Shown: piece after piece, positions 11,720-23,510 of the stretch
Position numbering within the stretch: the stretch's first letter is position 1
How the letters are laid out: each line of letters begins with the position of its first letter
Assembly: GCA_003586115.2 (NCBI GenBank)
Contig: QVOM02000073.1
Location: 25,985,253 to 26,049,252 of the forward strand
Origin: Salvator merianae
Lineage: Eukaryota > Chordata > Lepidosauria > Squamata > Teiidae
DNA length: 64,000 nucleotides
Reading direction: 5' to 3'
The notes under the pieces: model-generated
The model's database searches: none
What the model saw: only the letters and a program-made list of their open reading frames with translations
What the model was told of the DNA's origin: nothing
Program-made: the position numbers and the translations under genes

Positions 11720-12003
11720 AGTACAACACCCACAACAAAGTCTGTCATTGAACAGGAAGAAATGGGGAGCCTTTTCTCTGCACAATCAAAAAGTATGGTT
11801 CCCTCTCAAAATAGTCTACTTGCACATTCTCACTTTGCAAAATAAATGGGCTAACAATCTGAAACAACTGAGAACTCAGTTAATCTGAATGCAAAATAGT
11901 CCTCATTTGGGCAATTTAATCCAGAAAAGGAATGGAAAGGCAATATTTTGCCAGGGCAGTCGGAATTAAGATGACCCGGTTAAATGCCACATCTGATTGT
12001 GCC
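11720..12003. mobile_element. Decayed right part of an H1 element
   Basis: The order ACAACAAAGT-TGTCATTG, AAAAAGTA, CTCACTTTGCAAA, GGGCTA, AATTTA and finally TTAAATGCC matches the right third of the intact H1 copy (6,160-6,442). Many CpGs of the intact copy appear here as TG or CA. The right terminal repeat is strongly eroded. Confidence 0.65.
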
Positions 12004-13432
12004 ACTGGATTGGAAAATGGTTAATCTCATATGACACCATCAACAGAGGGATTCAGATGTTGCAGGGTTAAAAGACAGAGCATAATCTGGGAACTGCCTT
12101 GCAAAGTTAAATTGTACGATCTCTTAATTGTAGCTGGACCCTAATATTGTATATCTGGTTCTGCTTATGCTCAGTTTTTTAAGCTACAGAACAGAAAACA
12201 AATCAACATGATGACTAGTCTGTGATTTCAGTTGTGCTTTTTTCCCCTAAATGGAGCTACATTGAAATCTTTGTCAGTTTATTCAAAGAATGTCCTAACT
12301 GCAACATTTTAGAAGCATTTAAATGTATTTTTCTTTTTTGAAAAAATATGTTAAAAAGGACAACAAAGTATTATCCAATAGTTTCAACTAATTGACTGGA
12401 AGGATGTAAAACTGAGAAGCAAACAGATTTTGCAGGGCTATGTGACTGGTTGCTAGGGACTTGGGTTTTTAACTTCAAAGCAAGCAAAAAGAAGAGCCTG
12501 CAATTTTCTGGCCTTGAAGAGAATAATGATAAAGCTACAAAAAATGTGAAGTACAAAGGCAGTGGCACCTTTCTGTAGGTTCTTTGTTATATTGCTGGGA
12601 CGCATGTTGATATGATTAGTATAATACACTTAGGAGCCAGGGATGTACACTAAATAATATTTGCATTTTGTTCCAAGCTTGGAATGAGTTGTAAAAGGTC
12701 AAAACTTCTCTATTTGAACCAGATGTTTTGACAAAACAGCAATTGTAATTTCTTCAGTGAACCAAGCATAGGATGGGGACACTTGAAACATTCCATTGTT
12801 CCCCACTGAAATGGGTTAGAGGATAAGGCATGATAGGTGCTTCCTATCACCCAAGCCACAAATAAATGGGTTTTCAAATGATTTTGATTTTTTTGTTTAA
12901 AAAGCCTCTTACATACCAGCTGAAACACTATTTTGCTTGCCTTTAAGCTAGAAACAGGGAAATCAGCCTAGATTGTGTGAGACATGATGGGAAGGGTGAA
13001 ATCCCTGATATCCTTTTTACAACTAAGAAATGCCTGTGTGCAGAGCACCTTGTATACCTGCATTGTGCACCTATCTCATCTCTCACTTGTTCCTACCAGT
13101 GCACTTCTAGTGCTGCTGAGAAGTCTAGTCTTGTCCCTGAACCCCTCAGGCTTAAGCTTAAATCCTTGTACAGGATTTCAGAAGTGGAATTATATTAGTC
13201 ATCATTTTTGCTTGTAGCCTTTTGTGCTGAATTGGCAATATTTTTTCTTAATCCACCTTTTGTACCTTTTCCTTTAAAAACACAGTTCACCCTGTCTTAC
13301 TCTGTGCTGCTGCCAGCATTTAACAATGCTTAGATTCCCCTATTTTCAAACTCCCATAGAATATTTGAACTCCCTTTAAGCACATGTTGAAGCTCCTTAG
13401 TTTACCACTTCCTCACCCACACCTATGGCAAC
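12004..13432. other. Unannotated DNA
   Basis: No gene, RNA gene or classifiable repeat is seen. Short reading frames of 60-77 codons show no domain. Confidence 0.5.
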
Positions 13433-13435
13433 ATA

Positions 13436-13625
13436 GGCCCTTTCTACACTTGGACATATTCCAGATTATATCTCAGAATACATACCTGCCATCTGCATGC
13501 TAGTGCAGACTATGGTAGACCCTTTCATAGTTTGGGCAAGACTTTTCATAGTTTGCACTAGCATGTGCATAGCAGGTTCCTATTCTGGGATATAATCCAC
13601 AATAAGGCCAAGTGCAGAAAGGGCC
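13436..13625. mobile_element. 190-bp MITE with ATA duplication
   Basis: The ends are GGCCCTTTCTACACTTGG and the complementary CCAAGTGCAGAAAGGGCC. ATA flanks both sides (13,433-13,435 and 13,626-13,628). The body is a loose palindrome (CATGCTAGTGCAGACTATGG near the centre, matched by CATAGTTTGCACTAGCATG). Decayed relatives are at about 54,088-54,253 and 62,340-62,473. A 3-bp duplication and a GGC start fit PIF/Harbinger. Confidence 0.75.
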
Positions 13626-14149
13626 ATAGCTGCTTCCTCACCACTTCCTTTGCATGATAACAGGCTGTCCGGTCCTGGTGGTGGAGCTGGAAGTTGGCAG
13701 CAGGTTGACAGCTCCATATGGTGGTTCTGGATGCATGCAGCACATCAAGTGCATGCCTGGACTGTTGCTGCCCACTTTGTTAGCCGAGCCTGTAATTGAT
13801 AGATGCCTCAGAAGTTAAAAGTCTCTGAGCCCCAAGGTTTGGTGATTCAGTATCAAACCAACTCTTGATACAAGAGGATACATGTCTTGAGTTTGTGATT
13901 TACCTTCCTTGTCCTTTACATTTATCTAGCTTTTAGTGAATCTCTCTTGAGGAGCTTTCTGAACGCTGCTCAGCCACCAGCTTCATCTTCATCAGTCCCT
14001 CTGATGGTGAACTGTTTCTGACTTTTTGTTTTCTGCTTTTGACTTTGGGACTGTTTGCTCTCAGTTTTGGCTGGGTTGCCTTTTGGCTGTCTTTTCTGGT
14101 TTGGGGCTCCTGACTTATTCATGGAATTTAATTTTTGACCCAGCTTTAT

Positions 14150-14405
14150 GGACCAGGAATGTGGCACTACTGCACAGCCACAGTCATGCTGTGCCATGCA
14201 GCATTTGGATCCAGACATGGGTGTGAATGCTGGGTACTGGGCAGCCCAGCTGCTTCTGGTACAACTGTGGAGCATGATTTTGTGCTGCACAGCAAACAGT
14301 GATCAGGAGTGGCTGTAGTCCACTCATAATCGTGAGGGCCTCCACAAAGTACAGATGCACCTCACTAGTGAGCATCTGCATGCTCACTATTGATCAGTGT
14401 GAACA
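14150..14405. mobile_element. Family D short DNA transposon, partial (right end)
   Basis: The right end TAGTGAGCATCTGCATGCTC followed by ACTATTGATCAGTGTGAACAGGCCC is nearly the same as the end at 53,897-53,942. The interior shows the family D words around a biochemically meaningless GTGCTCC/GGAGCA theme. The left end was not located. Confidence 0.55.
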
Positions 14406-16756
14406 GGCCCTATGTGTCTGCTGACAGTTCCAATTCCCAGCCTGCTCTCAGTTCCTAGCTCTGGACTGTACAGATAAGGATTTTTGTCCTGTGAGTACCA
14501 GCTGTGTCTTAGCTATAACATTGGATCAAAGCTACAAGGGATCTTCAGCAGTATCTTCAAGTCTTGATGCCAGTCCTGATCCCAAGTCCACTCTCTAGTT
14601 TCCAGTCTCAGTCACCCAATTCTGCTGCTTGGTTCTAACCTTCTGCTTTCTGGTCTTAGTGTGCCACTTATAACCTGCTGTTGATACAAGCCAACCAAGA
14701 AGCAAGAAGATCAGCCAGTCAGAACTCAGTCCCAGAAAACCTTTCAGCAAGGGAAAAACAGGTATCCAAAATGATGTTCAAAATGCTGGAATAAAACCAA
14801 CTTGAAATGGGATTACTCCTTATCACCTCAAAAGAAGCCCTTATTATACGGGCTGTCCCACTGAACTTGGAATACTTGGAATGCCCCAGTTTAGGTTAAA
14901 ACTTTTCAACAATGAATAGTGTTTTACATCAGGGTAACAAACTTTCAAAGACCTTTCAGCAACGATGAGCCTTTCTCCATTTACCTGTTTATATCCAGAA
15001 CAACAGATTAGGTCACACAGAACAACACCATCTGCACTGTGAAGCTGTTCCAGTCCAGCCTTCATGCCAATCCTGAAGCTTGTGTGATCTTCAGAGCTGG
15101 TCTCCATAAGTTCTGATGGCCAGGAATGAATGCTCCTGGCCTCAGAGCTCCTGGGGTCTCATTATGACAGTGCAACAAGGTACGCTGTCAAAATGGGTTT
15201 CCCAGTAAACCGGCACACAGAGGTGTGCATTTTCTGCATGCCTCCATGATTTGGATTTTCACCTGCTAGTACACCAGGAGACCTCAATATCAAGGTCTAC
15301 TGGCAATCTGGCTCTGTCTTGTGCACACAAAGCATACAGGCCAGGGGGTGGGGCCTCTCTAATTTGCACTAATATGCAGAAGGAAGATCTGTAGTCCACT
15401 TCTTCATGTGGAACAGAGGTAAGTGTAAAAAGGCAAATAATATATGCAAGTACCATTTATTATGGATGTTACTTATCAACATCCATCACCAACTAAAAAA
15501 AGAAAAAAAATGAAGACAAAAAAAAATCAATAGTACAAGAAAACCGTCCACCTTTCCCACATACAGTATATTCTTAAGACTCTTGCAATATGTTAATGAA
15601 AGGAAATAATACATATGTGTGGAAATATACATATAAGTGTGTGTGTGTGTATGTGTGTAAAATAGTAGTTTAGTTAAAAATAGACTTGATTTGTGTTGTA
15701 ATAATTTTCTTAAATGTATTAATTTATTTTATTTTTTATTTTAATAGTCCTTATGGTTTTGTGATTATGTCTTTTTAAATAATCATATAATTACATTTAG
15801 AAAATATCTTACATGAAAATAATGTTTAATTGTGTTGTATTGTTGCAAATATATTCAATTAAAATACAGTTTAAAAATATGTCTACAAATATATAACAAT
15901 CTTATTACAAACAATATTCATATATAATTTTTACAATAATGACTACAGCAATAAGCCTAGAACATAGTTGATGCAATAGTTAGATGCATCCTCTTCTGCA
16001 TCATGAATTGAAAGAGATATTTTAAAATGGTGCAAATGTTGGAAATATTTATAAGAAAAGAGGTGTCAAACTGCTGTAGTGTGAAAAAGGGCACTTTTGT
16101 CTGTGATCACTTTCCAATACTGCCAATGAGTTGCCATTAGATCAGAGATACAGGTATGCTAGGAGAGCATTAACTTTTTTTCTTTAAAGCTAAAGATAAC
16201 CCCCTTTTTAGTTTTCCCTTCCAATATTCTGCCTATCTGCAAGTATAGATCAAAAATGATGAAGCAGACAGCATTCTTTCCCCCCCATAAATAATGAGTT
16301 GCTTTACGCTTTGTGCCACAAGAAACTGTTTTGCTGAAAGGCTTTTTAATGTTCCTTTTTGGTTGTCTTCTTCTATTTTTTTTTTTTTTTTTGGTTTTGT
16401 ACTCTGTAAAAACAGACGAAGAAAGCTGTTGTCAGATTTAACCAGGGACACCTTTCTATAACAACATAAGAAATCTACATGGGAGAATAAGTGGTATTTA
16501 TTCTCATATAAATTATGTCTCCATTATGCAGCAAAAGCATGTGAAGTGAGGCCAGTTTCCATTATTCCCAGCAGAGACCAGAGAATGCAAAGCCAGTCTA
16601 TCAGGAGTCTGTATCTCCCAGGGATCAGACTGTCTACATGATGGCAGCTGCTGAGTCACTCTTCAGTGCAGAAATGGCACCAGAGAGTGGCCCAATGAGA
16701 TTCAGCTTTAAAGTGATCTCCCAGATGTTCCCTGTTATAGACTGGACCAGCGTCAC
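14406..16756. other. Unannotated DNA with an AT-rich block and a short GT repeat
   Basis: Strongly AT-rich sequence fills about 15,460-16,470, with a (GT)n-like run at 15,638-15,660 and a T-run at about 16,376-16,392. No gene or classifiable repeat is visible. Confidence 0.5.
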
Positions 16757-18153
16757 GCTTCCGATCGTTACTACCGCCGGACAAGGGCCCTTTTCACACT
16801 ACCGCGGTAGACCGTTCCTAACCGCTCGCTGGAATGGAGGTTTCACACTACCGCGGGCACGCACCTCTCCAGAAACTAACCAAGCCTCGCCTATACTTAC
16901 CTGAAGCTGGGGAAGGCTAGACAAGTAATTGTCTGTCTTGATTCCGACCTGCGAGATCAAGTGCAGATCGGGGAAGTTGCTTTTGCACTGCTTCCTGGCT
17001 CGAAATGGTGGTGGGGAGGGGCTGACACGGCTGCACAGGTGCGGTCCACTGCTTTGCAACCCGGTTTGCCCTTTGGGCTTTGCAGCCTGGCTGCCGTTTC
17101 AAAGACAGCTCCGAAAGGAGCCCCTCTAGCTTCGAAGCAGTACTCTATAGTTTGGATTACTAGACCTATCTTCACATCCGTGCCTCTATGATTCGTGACC
17201 TCATTTCCTGTCTAGTGGATTCCCATCTGCACCGTTCCCTCTGCTGATCAACTTGAAGTCATTTCCCTGGCTGGTAAGTGCATATAGCACTCAGGAGACT
17301 CCAACCTCACTGATCTGAAGCCTGCTAATTAGAACATTCTACTAAGGTAAGTGCGAACAGGCCCAAGGTAAAAGGTGTCCGAAACCTCACCTGAAGCTCA
17401 AAGTGAGCTTCAGGTGAGGCTTCGTTCGCACCTACCTTGGCCACGGCGGTGACCATCTTCTGGGCGAGCAGTCCACCCATCATGCATGCGTGACCTGGTG
17501 ATCATGCAATGCACGATGGGTAATGGGGCCTACCCCTTACTGCGCGAGGCCCCAGTTGAGCCCACGCCACCGAGATCAGGCCTGGGATGCTGGCTGGGGC
17601 CACACTGCGCCCCGTCCGGCGTTTCGGTGCCTGATCGCGGGCATGAACTGCGGGCGCCATGACAGTGGTCTACAAGCATCAGGCCGCTGCCATGGCGACC
17701 GGGAGGCCAGCGCAGTGCACATTGCGATGACATGATGACACGTGCACACTGGGCCTCTCCCCCTCCCAGCAGGATTGGGCCTTCCAGATCAGGCCTGCGG
17801 CCCCCCGAACGGCGCGCTCGGCCTCATTGGGGTGATCAGGCCACCCCGATTGGGCTGGGTGGGCCCAATCACGGCGCTGCAGGCCCGATTGGGAAGGCCC
17901 CATTGCTCACCACACGTGCGTATGCACGCGTGTGGAGCTGCTGCGGTTGCCATGGTAGCAGCTGGACGCTTGCTGGCCACTGTCATGCCGAGCATCAGGG
18001 ATGGATAATGGTGTTCACACTGGCGAACATCATTATCCAGCCTCAGGTATGTTTTCAGGCCCCATCGTGCAGACGGTGTTTGCACGATGGGGTCTGTTCC
18101 ACGCTAGAATGGGCTAATTAGCCCATTCTAGCGTGGAAAGTGCGAACAGGCCC
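16757..18153. mobile_element. Family A short DNA transposon (A3), interrupted by a family C element
   Basis: The right end is intact. Three consecutive hairpins occupy 18,003-18,038, 18,060-18,092 and 18,097-18,138, followed by AAGTGCGAACAGGCCC. The outermost hairpin is a perfect 42-nt palindrome with TTCCACGCTAGAATGGGCTAA as each arm read inward. The left part matches the uninterrupted copy A4: CCGATCGTTACTA then GACAAG, and after the insertion AAAAGGTGTC-G then CCTCACCTGAAGCTCAAAGTG. The outer left terminus is missing. The interior is rich in CpG and in GATCGGG/CCCGATC words. No transposase is encoded. Confidence 0.75.
16786..17364. mobile_element. Family C short DNA transposon (C1), 579 bp, nested in A3, AAG duplication
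   Basis: It begins GGCCCTTTTCACACTACCGC and ends GTAAGTGCGAACAGGCCC. AAG flanks it at 16,783-16,785 and 17,365-17,367. The body shares CCGACCTGCG, GATCGGG, TTTGCACTG and GCGGTCC blocks, in order, with C3 (49,932-50,540) and C2 (25,683-26,220). Reading frames inside have no recognisable domain. Confidence 0.8.
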
Positions 18154-20295
18154 ATTGTGACCTAAATCTACTTGTCCAATATCTATATAACCCCACGATT
18201 CCTATCCACTCCCTCTTGAGGTGCAGAGAAGGTGGCTAGACAGCCAGTACTCAACCAGTTTCTGTGGCATAGCAAAAAAATACTTGCATATTGGTGAATA
18301 CAGCAGGAAGGATAGTTGGTAGCTAGCCCAAAACAGAAGAAATGTCTGGCTAAGTGATGGCCTTGTCTTAAATCTCCTTGCCTAGTTTTATCCTCTAGAA
18401 AATGCACTGACATCATGTGTGGCATGACAATGACCTGCACGACAAAAGGATGAAGAAGCAAAAGTAAAATTAAGGGTACAAACATCAATCTAACTTCTAA
18501 ACTGGGCCAGCTTTCAAGGGGGTAGTTCCCCAAATCCCATGTGTTCCAATGATGCCAATGTGTTGTGTTGTATAATAGAAATGATCTACTCAAGGATGAG
18601 TCAACTATGATGATGGATCAACCAAAACTGCAGAAAGAAAGGTTTCCTTTCACTGAGCCCTTAGGTGGTACTGCATTTCTTGAATATCAGACACTAGGGC
18701 ATGTTTGCACATACCTTTTAGTGAGCAACAGGATGCTCAATAGACAGGTATGTCCACATGCTGCTTCCATCATGTCCTGGAGCACTCACAGCTGTTCCCA
18801 AATGTTACTAGCTGAGAACAATTAAAACGTTGTCCACAGCTTGCCCAGGAGCAGCTAGTGAGCTCCCAGGCAGCAGTGTTTGTGCCCTCTTCCAGGTGCA
18901 ATGTTGAAAGTAGGCATGGCAGTGTAGCTGTGGTGTGCCGCATCCTGATCACCATGGCACAATGTCCAGGCTTGTGTCAGATGTTGCTGCGGCCATTGCC
19001 ATGGTGATCCGACCTGCCCTTGTCAGTTCATCCATGCATCAAGTGCTAGTGGTCCAGTTCGAGCCTTTATCGGCCCTTGGAGTGTGGATGGCTGCCTGCA
19101 TGCCTGATCTTTGCTGGTCTGGTATGGTATGGGACCATATATCTTTTTTGTTTTTTCAAAATAATGGCTGCTGCTGACCCTGTATTCTGGCGTTTTGTCT
19201 GCATCTGTATGTCTAACAATGCAGCATGCTGTAGTTCTGCACAAACTTAGATTTGTACAATGAGCTTGGGAAAGGTTTTCTGATTATGAAATATCATTTC
19301 TGATTTCAGTCTAAAAGGAAGGGGGCTGCAATTAGTTAGAGGGGATGCATCCCCAGTCCTTATTGCTTCTGTCCTCACATGAAATCTGTGATGTAAGTGG
19401 GCTACACATGGCAGAAGTAAATGGTGCTTGTAACCACACTCTTCCTCCATCTGGCTTGCTTTAGCATCCTTGTGAAGGTATATTAAATGATTGGATCTGA
19501 GTATATGGGCATCTGTATTTCTCTTGTTTTTGTGTTAGGGGCAATTCTCCTGCCTTTCTGTTTGGGGTCTTCTTACTTACTTCAGTGCACATTATGGGGT
19601 TGGAAAGAACATGAGTCACCTGGAATTGTCATTATTTCCTCCATTTCCCAATCAAACCTCATGTCATATTGTTTGTTATCTTCATATTTAGATCACTCAT
19701 TGCCAAGCCTAAAAGAGATACAGATTTAGATGCCTTGAAAAGCCAACACTGCACTCCACTGCTTACTGTTCTTTCCCTTATCCTTCCTTCTCTGATCACT
19801 TGCCATAGTATCTTCTCTTCTAGCATTTGCCCTGCTGATGCTTTCTGATCACCTTATTCTTGGATATCTGATACAGTGCCACCCACCACTCTAATAGTCT
19901 GCCTCAATACTTCCTAGACCCCCATTAACTTGCCCCAGCACATTCCCATACCCCATGACGCCATTCCCATACCCCTTGACGCCATAACCTGGAACAGACT
20001 AGTTGAGGTTGGGGCTGTTTGGAAGCTCTGTACAGTTCAGAGGTGTTGGGGCTGGAATCAATGGATCAATGCTCATGGTCCATAGGCAACAGCCTTGCAC
20101 TTTCTTGTGTACACTCATGCTTATGTATGCTTGTGTGTACAGTTAATATTTCCAATTGCCTAGCAATAGTGATGCTTTCTGGCATTATCAAAAATATCAA
20201 CTCTGATAGTATGACATAACCATTAATGGTCATTACTATTAACTATACTGTTACTGGCTAGATTTTATTCATTCTGAGGCAATGCCTCATTATGG
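18154..20295. other. Unannotated DNA, possibly with one eroded transposon
   Basis: Around 18,690-19,210 there are faint traces of the GGGC-TTTGCACA terminal motif and the GTGAGCAA word of family D, too decayed to delimit. Otherwise no gene or repeat is recognised. Confidence 0.4.
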
Positions 20296-20303
20296 CACAG
20301 TTC

Positions 20304-20614
20304 TAGAGATGTGCAAATTTGGCTTGGGTTAGTTTGGTTCTAATTGAACCGAATGGTTTGAATCAGTTCTATGTGAACCATAACAGCCATTGTTTGAAAG
20401 GGGCTGATTTGGTTCAGACTGAACCAGGAACCTGTCTGTGAATACTAATAGTTCAGATTGAACTGTTTAGGTTTGTTTGGGTTTTGCCCTTTACAAGGAC
20501 TTTTTTTCAATGAAAAAATTGGATTTTTTTCCAAATAGGTTTGAAGATCAATTCAAACATGTTCAAAAAGATTTGAATCAAGCAAACTGAGCATAACTTT
20601 TGTGCACATCTCTA
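20304..20614. mobile_element. hAT-like short element, 311 bp, 8-bp duplication CACAGTTC
   Basis: It starts TAGAGATGTGCAAA and ends TTTTGTGCACATCTCTA, giving a perfect 12-bp inverted repeat. Exact 8-bp copies of CACAGTTC lie at 20,296-20,303 and 20,615-20,622. An 8-bp duplication is typical of the hAT superfamily. The interior repeats GGTTTGAA/TTCAAACC words and encodes nothing. Confidence 0.85.
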
Positions 20615-20622
20615 CACAGTTC

Positions 20623-21320
20623 TATTGACATTCCCTTATAGATGATCTTTAAATATTAATTCAATAAGTTCAAAGTTTGGGTCATGTTATAAGAGGAAAA
20701 AGCTGAAAGAGCTGCTTTCTATGATTAATTTGCAACAGAATTGTCATGGTGAAAAAAGAATGATCTTGCTTTGAATCACACTATTTGACTCTAAAGATGT
20801 TTTCCAGCCACTTTGAGCTGTTGGTGATTACATGGACACATCTGTGCAGTTTTCTTGGCACCGGATGTTTGACGTATTAGAAGGCTCTGATCAATTTCCA
20901 TACATGTTTTATTTTTATTTCCATACATCACTACAACCTTATTTACCTTTTCATCAAAATTAGAAGTTAGTAATTTCTTTGATTATATGGCTTCCATGCT
21001 TCAAGAGCCAAAACTATTGAAACCCATCCCAAAGACATCAGGTGACTCACCATTTATCATCCTGGGATAAAGTCGCCTTGTAGAAATTACTTTTGGTACA
21101 CTGGTGAGAATTCACATCAATGAGCTTACAGTACCAATGGATGCTTGCAAGTAGCCAACCACATTCATTACCATTTAAAGTAGCTAACCACATTCATTAT
21201 CATTTAAAGATCAATTTTAGGGTTTGCCTAGTTAAAATGTCACAATTGCATAACAAAGCTGAAAGCCCATTCATGACTCCTTCTCTCTCATGTCTCTTTT
21301 GGAAGTGACTGGCCTTTTTT
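20623..21320. other. Unannotated DNA
   Basis: No gene is recognised. A short direct repeat (GTAGCCAACCACATTCATTA / GTAGCTAACCACATTCATTA) occurs at about 21,151-21,200. Confidence 0.5.
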
Positions 21321-21328
21321 GTAGAGAT

Positions 21329-21983
21329 TAGGGGTGTGCATGAAGGCACTTTTCCCCTTTCGCTTTGCATTCCTGCGAAGCTACGAAAAAATATGTGCAA
21401 AAATGAAGCCCTTCATCTTCGCGGCGAAGATTTTCGCCATGACCGGAAGCAGAGAAATCAAGATGAAGGAAAGATCCTTCGCCTTGATTTCTCTGTTTCC
21501 GATGGCGCTCACCACTCTCTCATTCCCCCCCCCAGTCTGTCAGTGCACGCATGCGACTGACAGACTAGGGGAAATGAGAGACAGTGAGCGGGAGAGGAGG
21601 GAAATCAGCATGAAGGGAATCCCTCCCTTCGCATTGAGTTTCCTTCCTCCTCTCCCGCTTGCTACCTGATTCACCCTAGTCTGTCAGCGTGCGCACTGAC
21701 AGCCTAGGGAGGTGAGACAGCGATTGGAAGAGAAGAAAAATCAATGGGAAGGGAATTCCTCCCTTCTCATTTTCTCCTCTTCCGCTCGCTGGCTGCCTGA
21801 TTTACCCTACTAGGGGGATGAGACAGTGGCAAATTGCAAAGGTCCCAAAATGCAGTGAAAATTGAGGGACCTTCGCAATTCGAATTTCGTGATTTCTGTT
21901 GCCCTTCGCATTCGATGCGAAGGGAATGAAATCACGAAATTTGAATGAAAATTGAACGGCACGAAGCTTCGTGCACACCCCTA
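21329..21983. mobile_element. hAT-like non-autonomous element, 655 bp, 8-bp duplication GTAGAGAT
   Basis: The ends TAGGGGTGTGCA and TGCACACCCCTA form a perfect 12-bp inverted repeat. GTAGAGAT is duplicated exactly at 21,321-21,328 and 21,984-21,991. Inside, palindromic blocks built on AGTCTGTCAG/CTGACAGACT alternate with GGGAGAGGAGGGAAATC-type blocks and their complements, so the whole interior folds back repeatedly. Frames of up to 111 codons exist but show no transposase motif. I infer a hAT superfamily MITE. Confidence 0.85.
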
Positions 21984-21991
21984 GTAGAGAT

Positions 21992-23510
21992 CAATAGTTT
22001 AAGTGTTCATCTGAATGCTAAATTTAGAGCAAGACATTTGTTTTCAACCCAGGGCACATGCATGGTGTATGCCTGCTTCTTGTTGCAGCCCAGGCTAAAG
22101 TGCAACCACCAAAAATGTTCTCCAAATTCCCCCTCCTTGCTCCCACCAGTGCTGTAGAATGGCTACTGCTTTTTGCACCCTGCCTCCAGCTGTGGCTTCA
22201 CTCTCAAGAGGTGCCTTTTGGCAACACAAACATCATTTGTTGCAGAGAAAAAGTCCAGAGCCTGGTAGTTTTGCTTCCCATAAGACATTAGTTCTTCTCC
22301 ATTTGACTGTCTCCCTTTTCTGTCCTCACACATATGAACATGTGCACATACAATTTTTTCATAGATGCTTAGTAACTTTTTGGATCATCAATAAACAAGC
22401 CCCCCACTTCGCAGCCCCTGCTCCTGAGATCTCGCTTCTTGTCCATGTGGTGATTGCAGTTGCAGCTGTGCCACAGCAAAGCCCTAGCTGGCTGGTTTCC
22501 TTTGGTTTTCACTCTCCCTCTCTCCAGTGCTGATCCGGGTCCTTGTTGAATCTCTTCTTCTTCCTCCTCAAACTTCCAGCCCACACAGTTCCATGTGATT
22601 TGTCCTGCTATCTGATAGGCCCAATGGGAGCAGCAGTAGCACAGCCAAGAAAAGCTCTACTGCTGCTGTCAACAAAAGGCAAATGAAAGATGAGTGCCAC
22701 GCCCATTCAGTTTCCCAGCACCCCATCAGCCCCAGATATTGTAAAGTGTGTTATTTACATGTCTTGTGACCAGGAAACTCAATGTGAGTAGTGGAAAACC
22801 CACATGACTACCCAATTTGCTTCCATCTCTTCAAATCCAGCCTGAATCTCCTTATTCAGAATGTCATGCTCAACATCACTGAATAGAGGAAAAGTACCCC
22901 AATCTTAAGAACCCACACATATAGAACTCTGGTCTAAGGTGGGGCTGCAACTTCTGATGGAAGAAATGACTTGCCCTTTCTAGTTTGAACAGCATCTGAG
23001 TCCTCTTCCACCCTTACTGCTTGTCTTCTATTCTGTTGTTTGTCAGGAAAGAAAAATATGGATTTTTTTAAAAAAAATCCATTGGTTACTAATTTTAGTC
23101 AAGTCCCCTACTTAAAGAAAAAAAAAATTCTGTCTCTGCTTTCATTAAATTTGGCTTCAAAAATAGAAATTCACGGCACAGCTGGTGATGAGAAAGCACA
23201 AAATTAAATTTCTGAGATGAAAATGATAATAAATAGTTTTAAAACAAAAGAGAAAACTTTTACCAGGGTTTCTTCCACAGGTTTCTTTCAGCTTCCATCC
23301 TAACTGGCAAGCATTGGAAGAAGCTTCCCATAGGGTAATTCTGCATTGGTCAATCAGACTAGCAAACGTATTAGAAGCCTCCCTTTTGCCCATTGGTGCG
23401 ATCTAAGGGCAACTCCACACCAGCGTGTGGAAAGGATGCTCCTAGTTCTTGCTGATCCGGTATACTGGCCAGTGCAGAATCATCCATAGACCATTTTTCA
23501 GTGGGATGTC
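21992..23510. other. Unannotated DNA
   Basis: No gene, RNA gene or classifiable repeat is seen. A 124-codon frame at 22,159-22,533 has no domain and unremarkable codon pattern. Confidence 0.5.
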
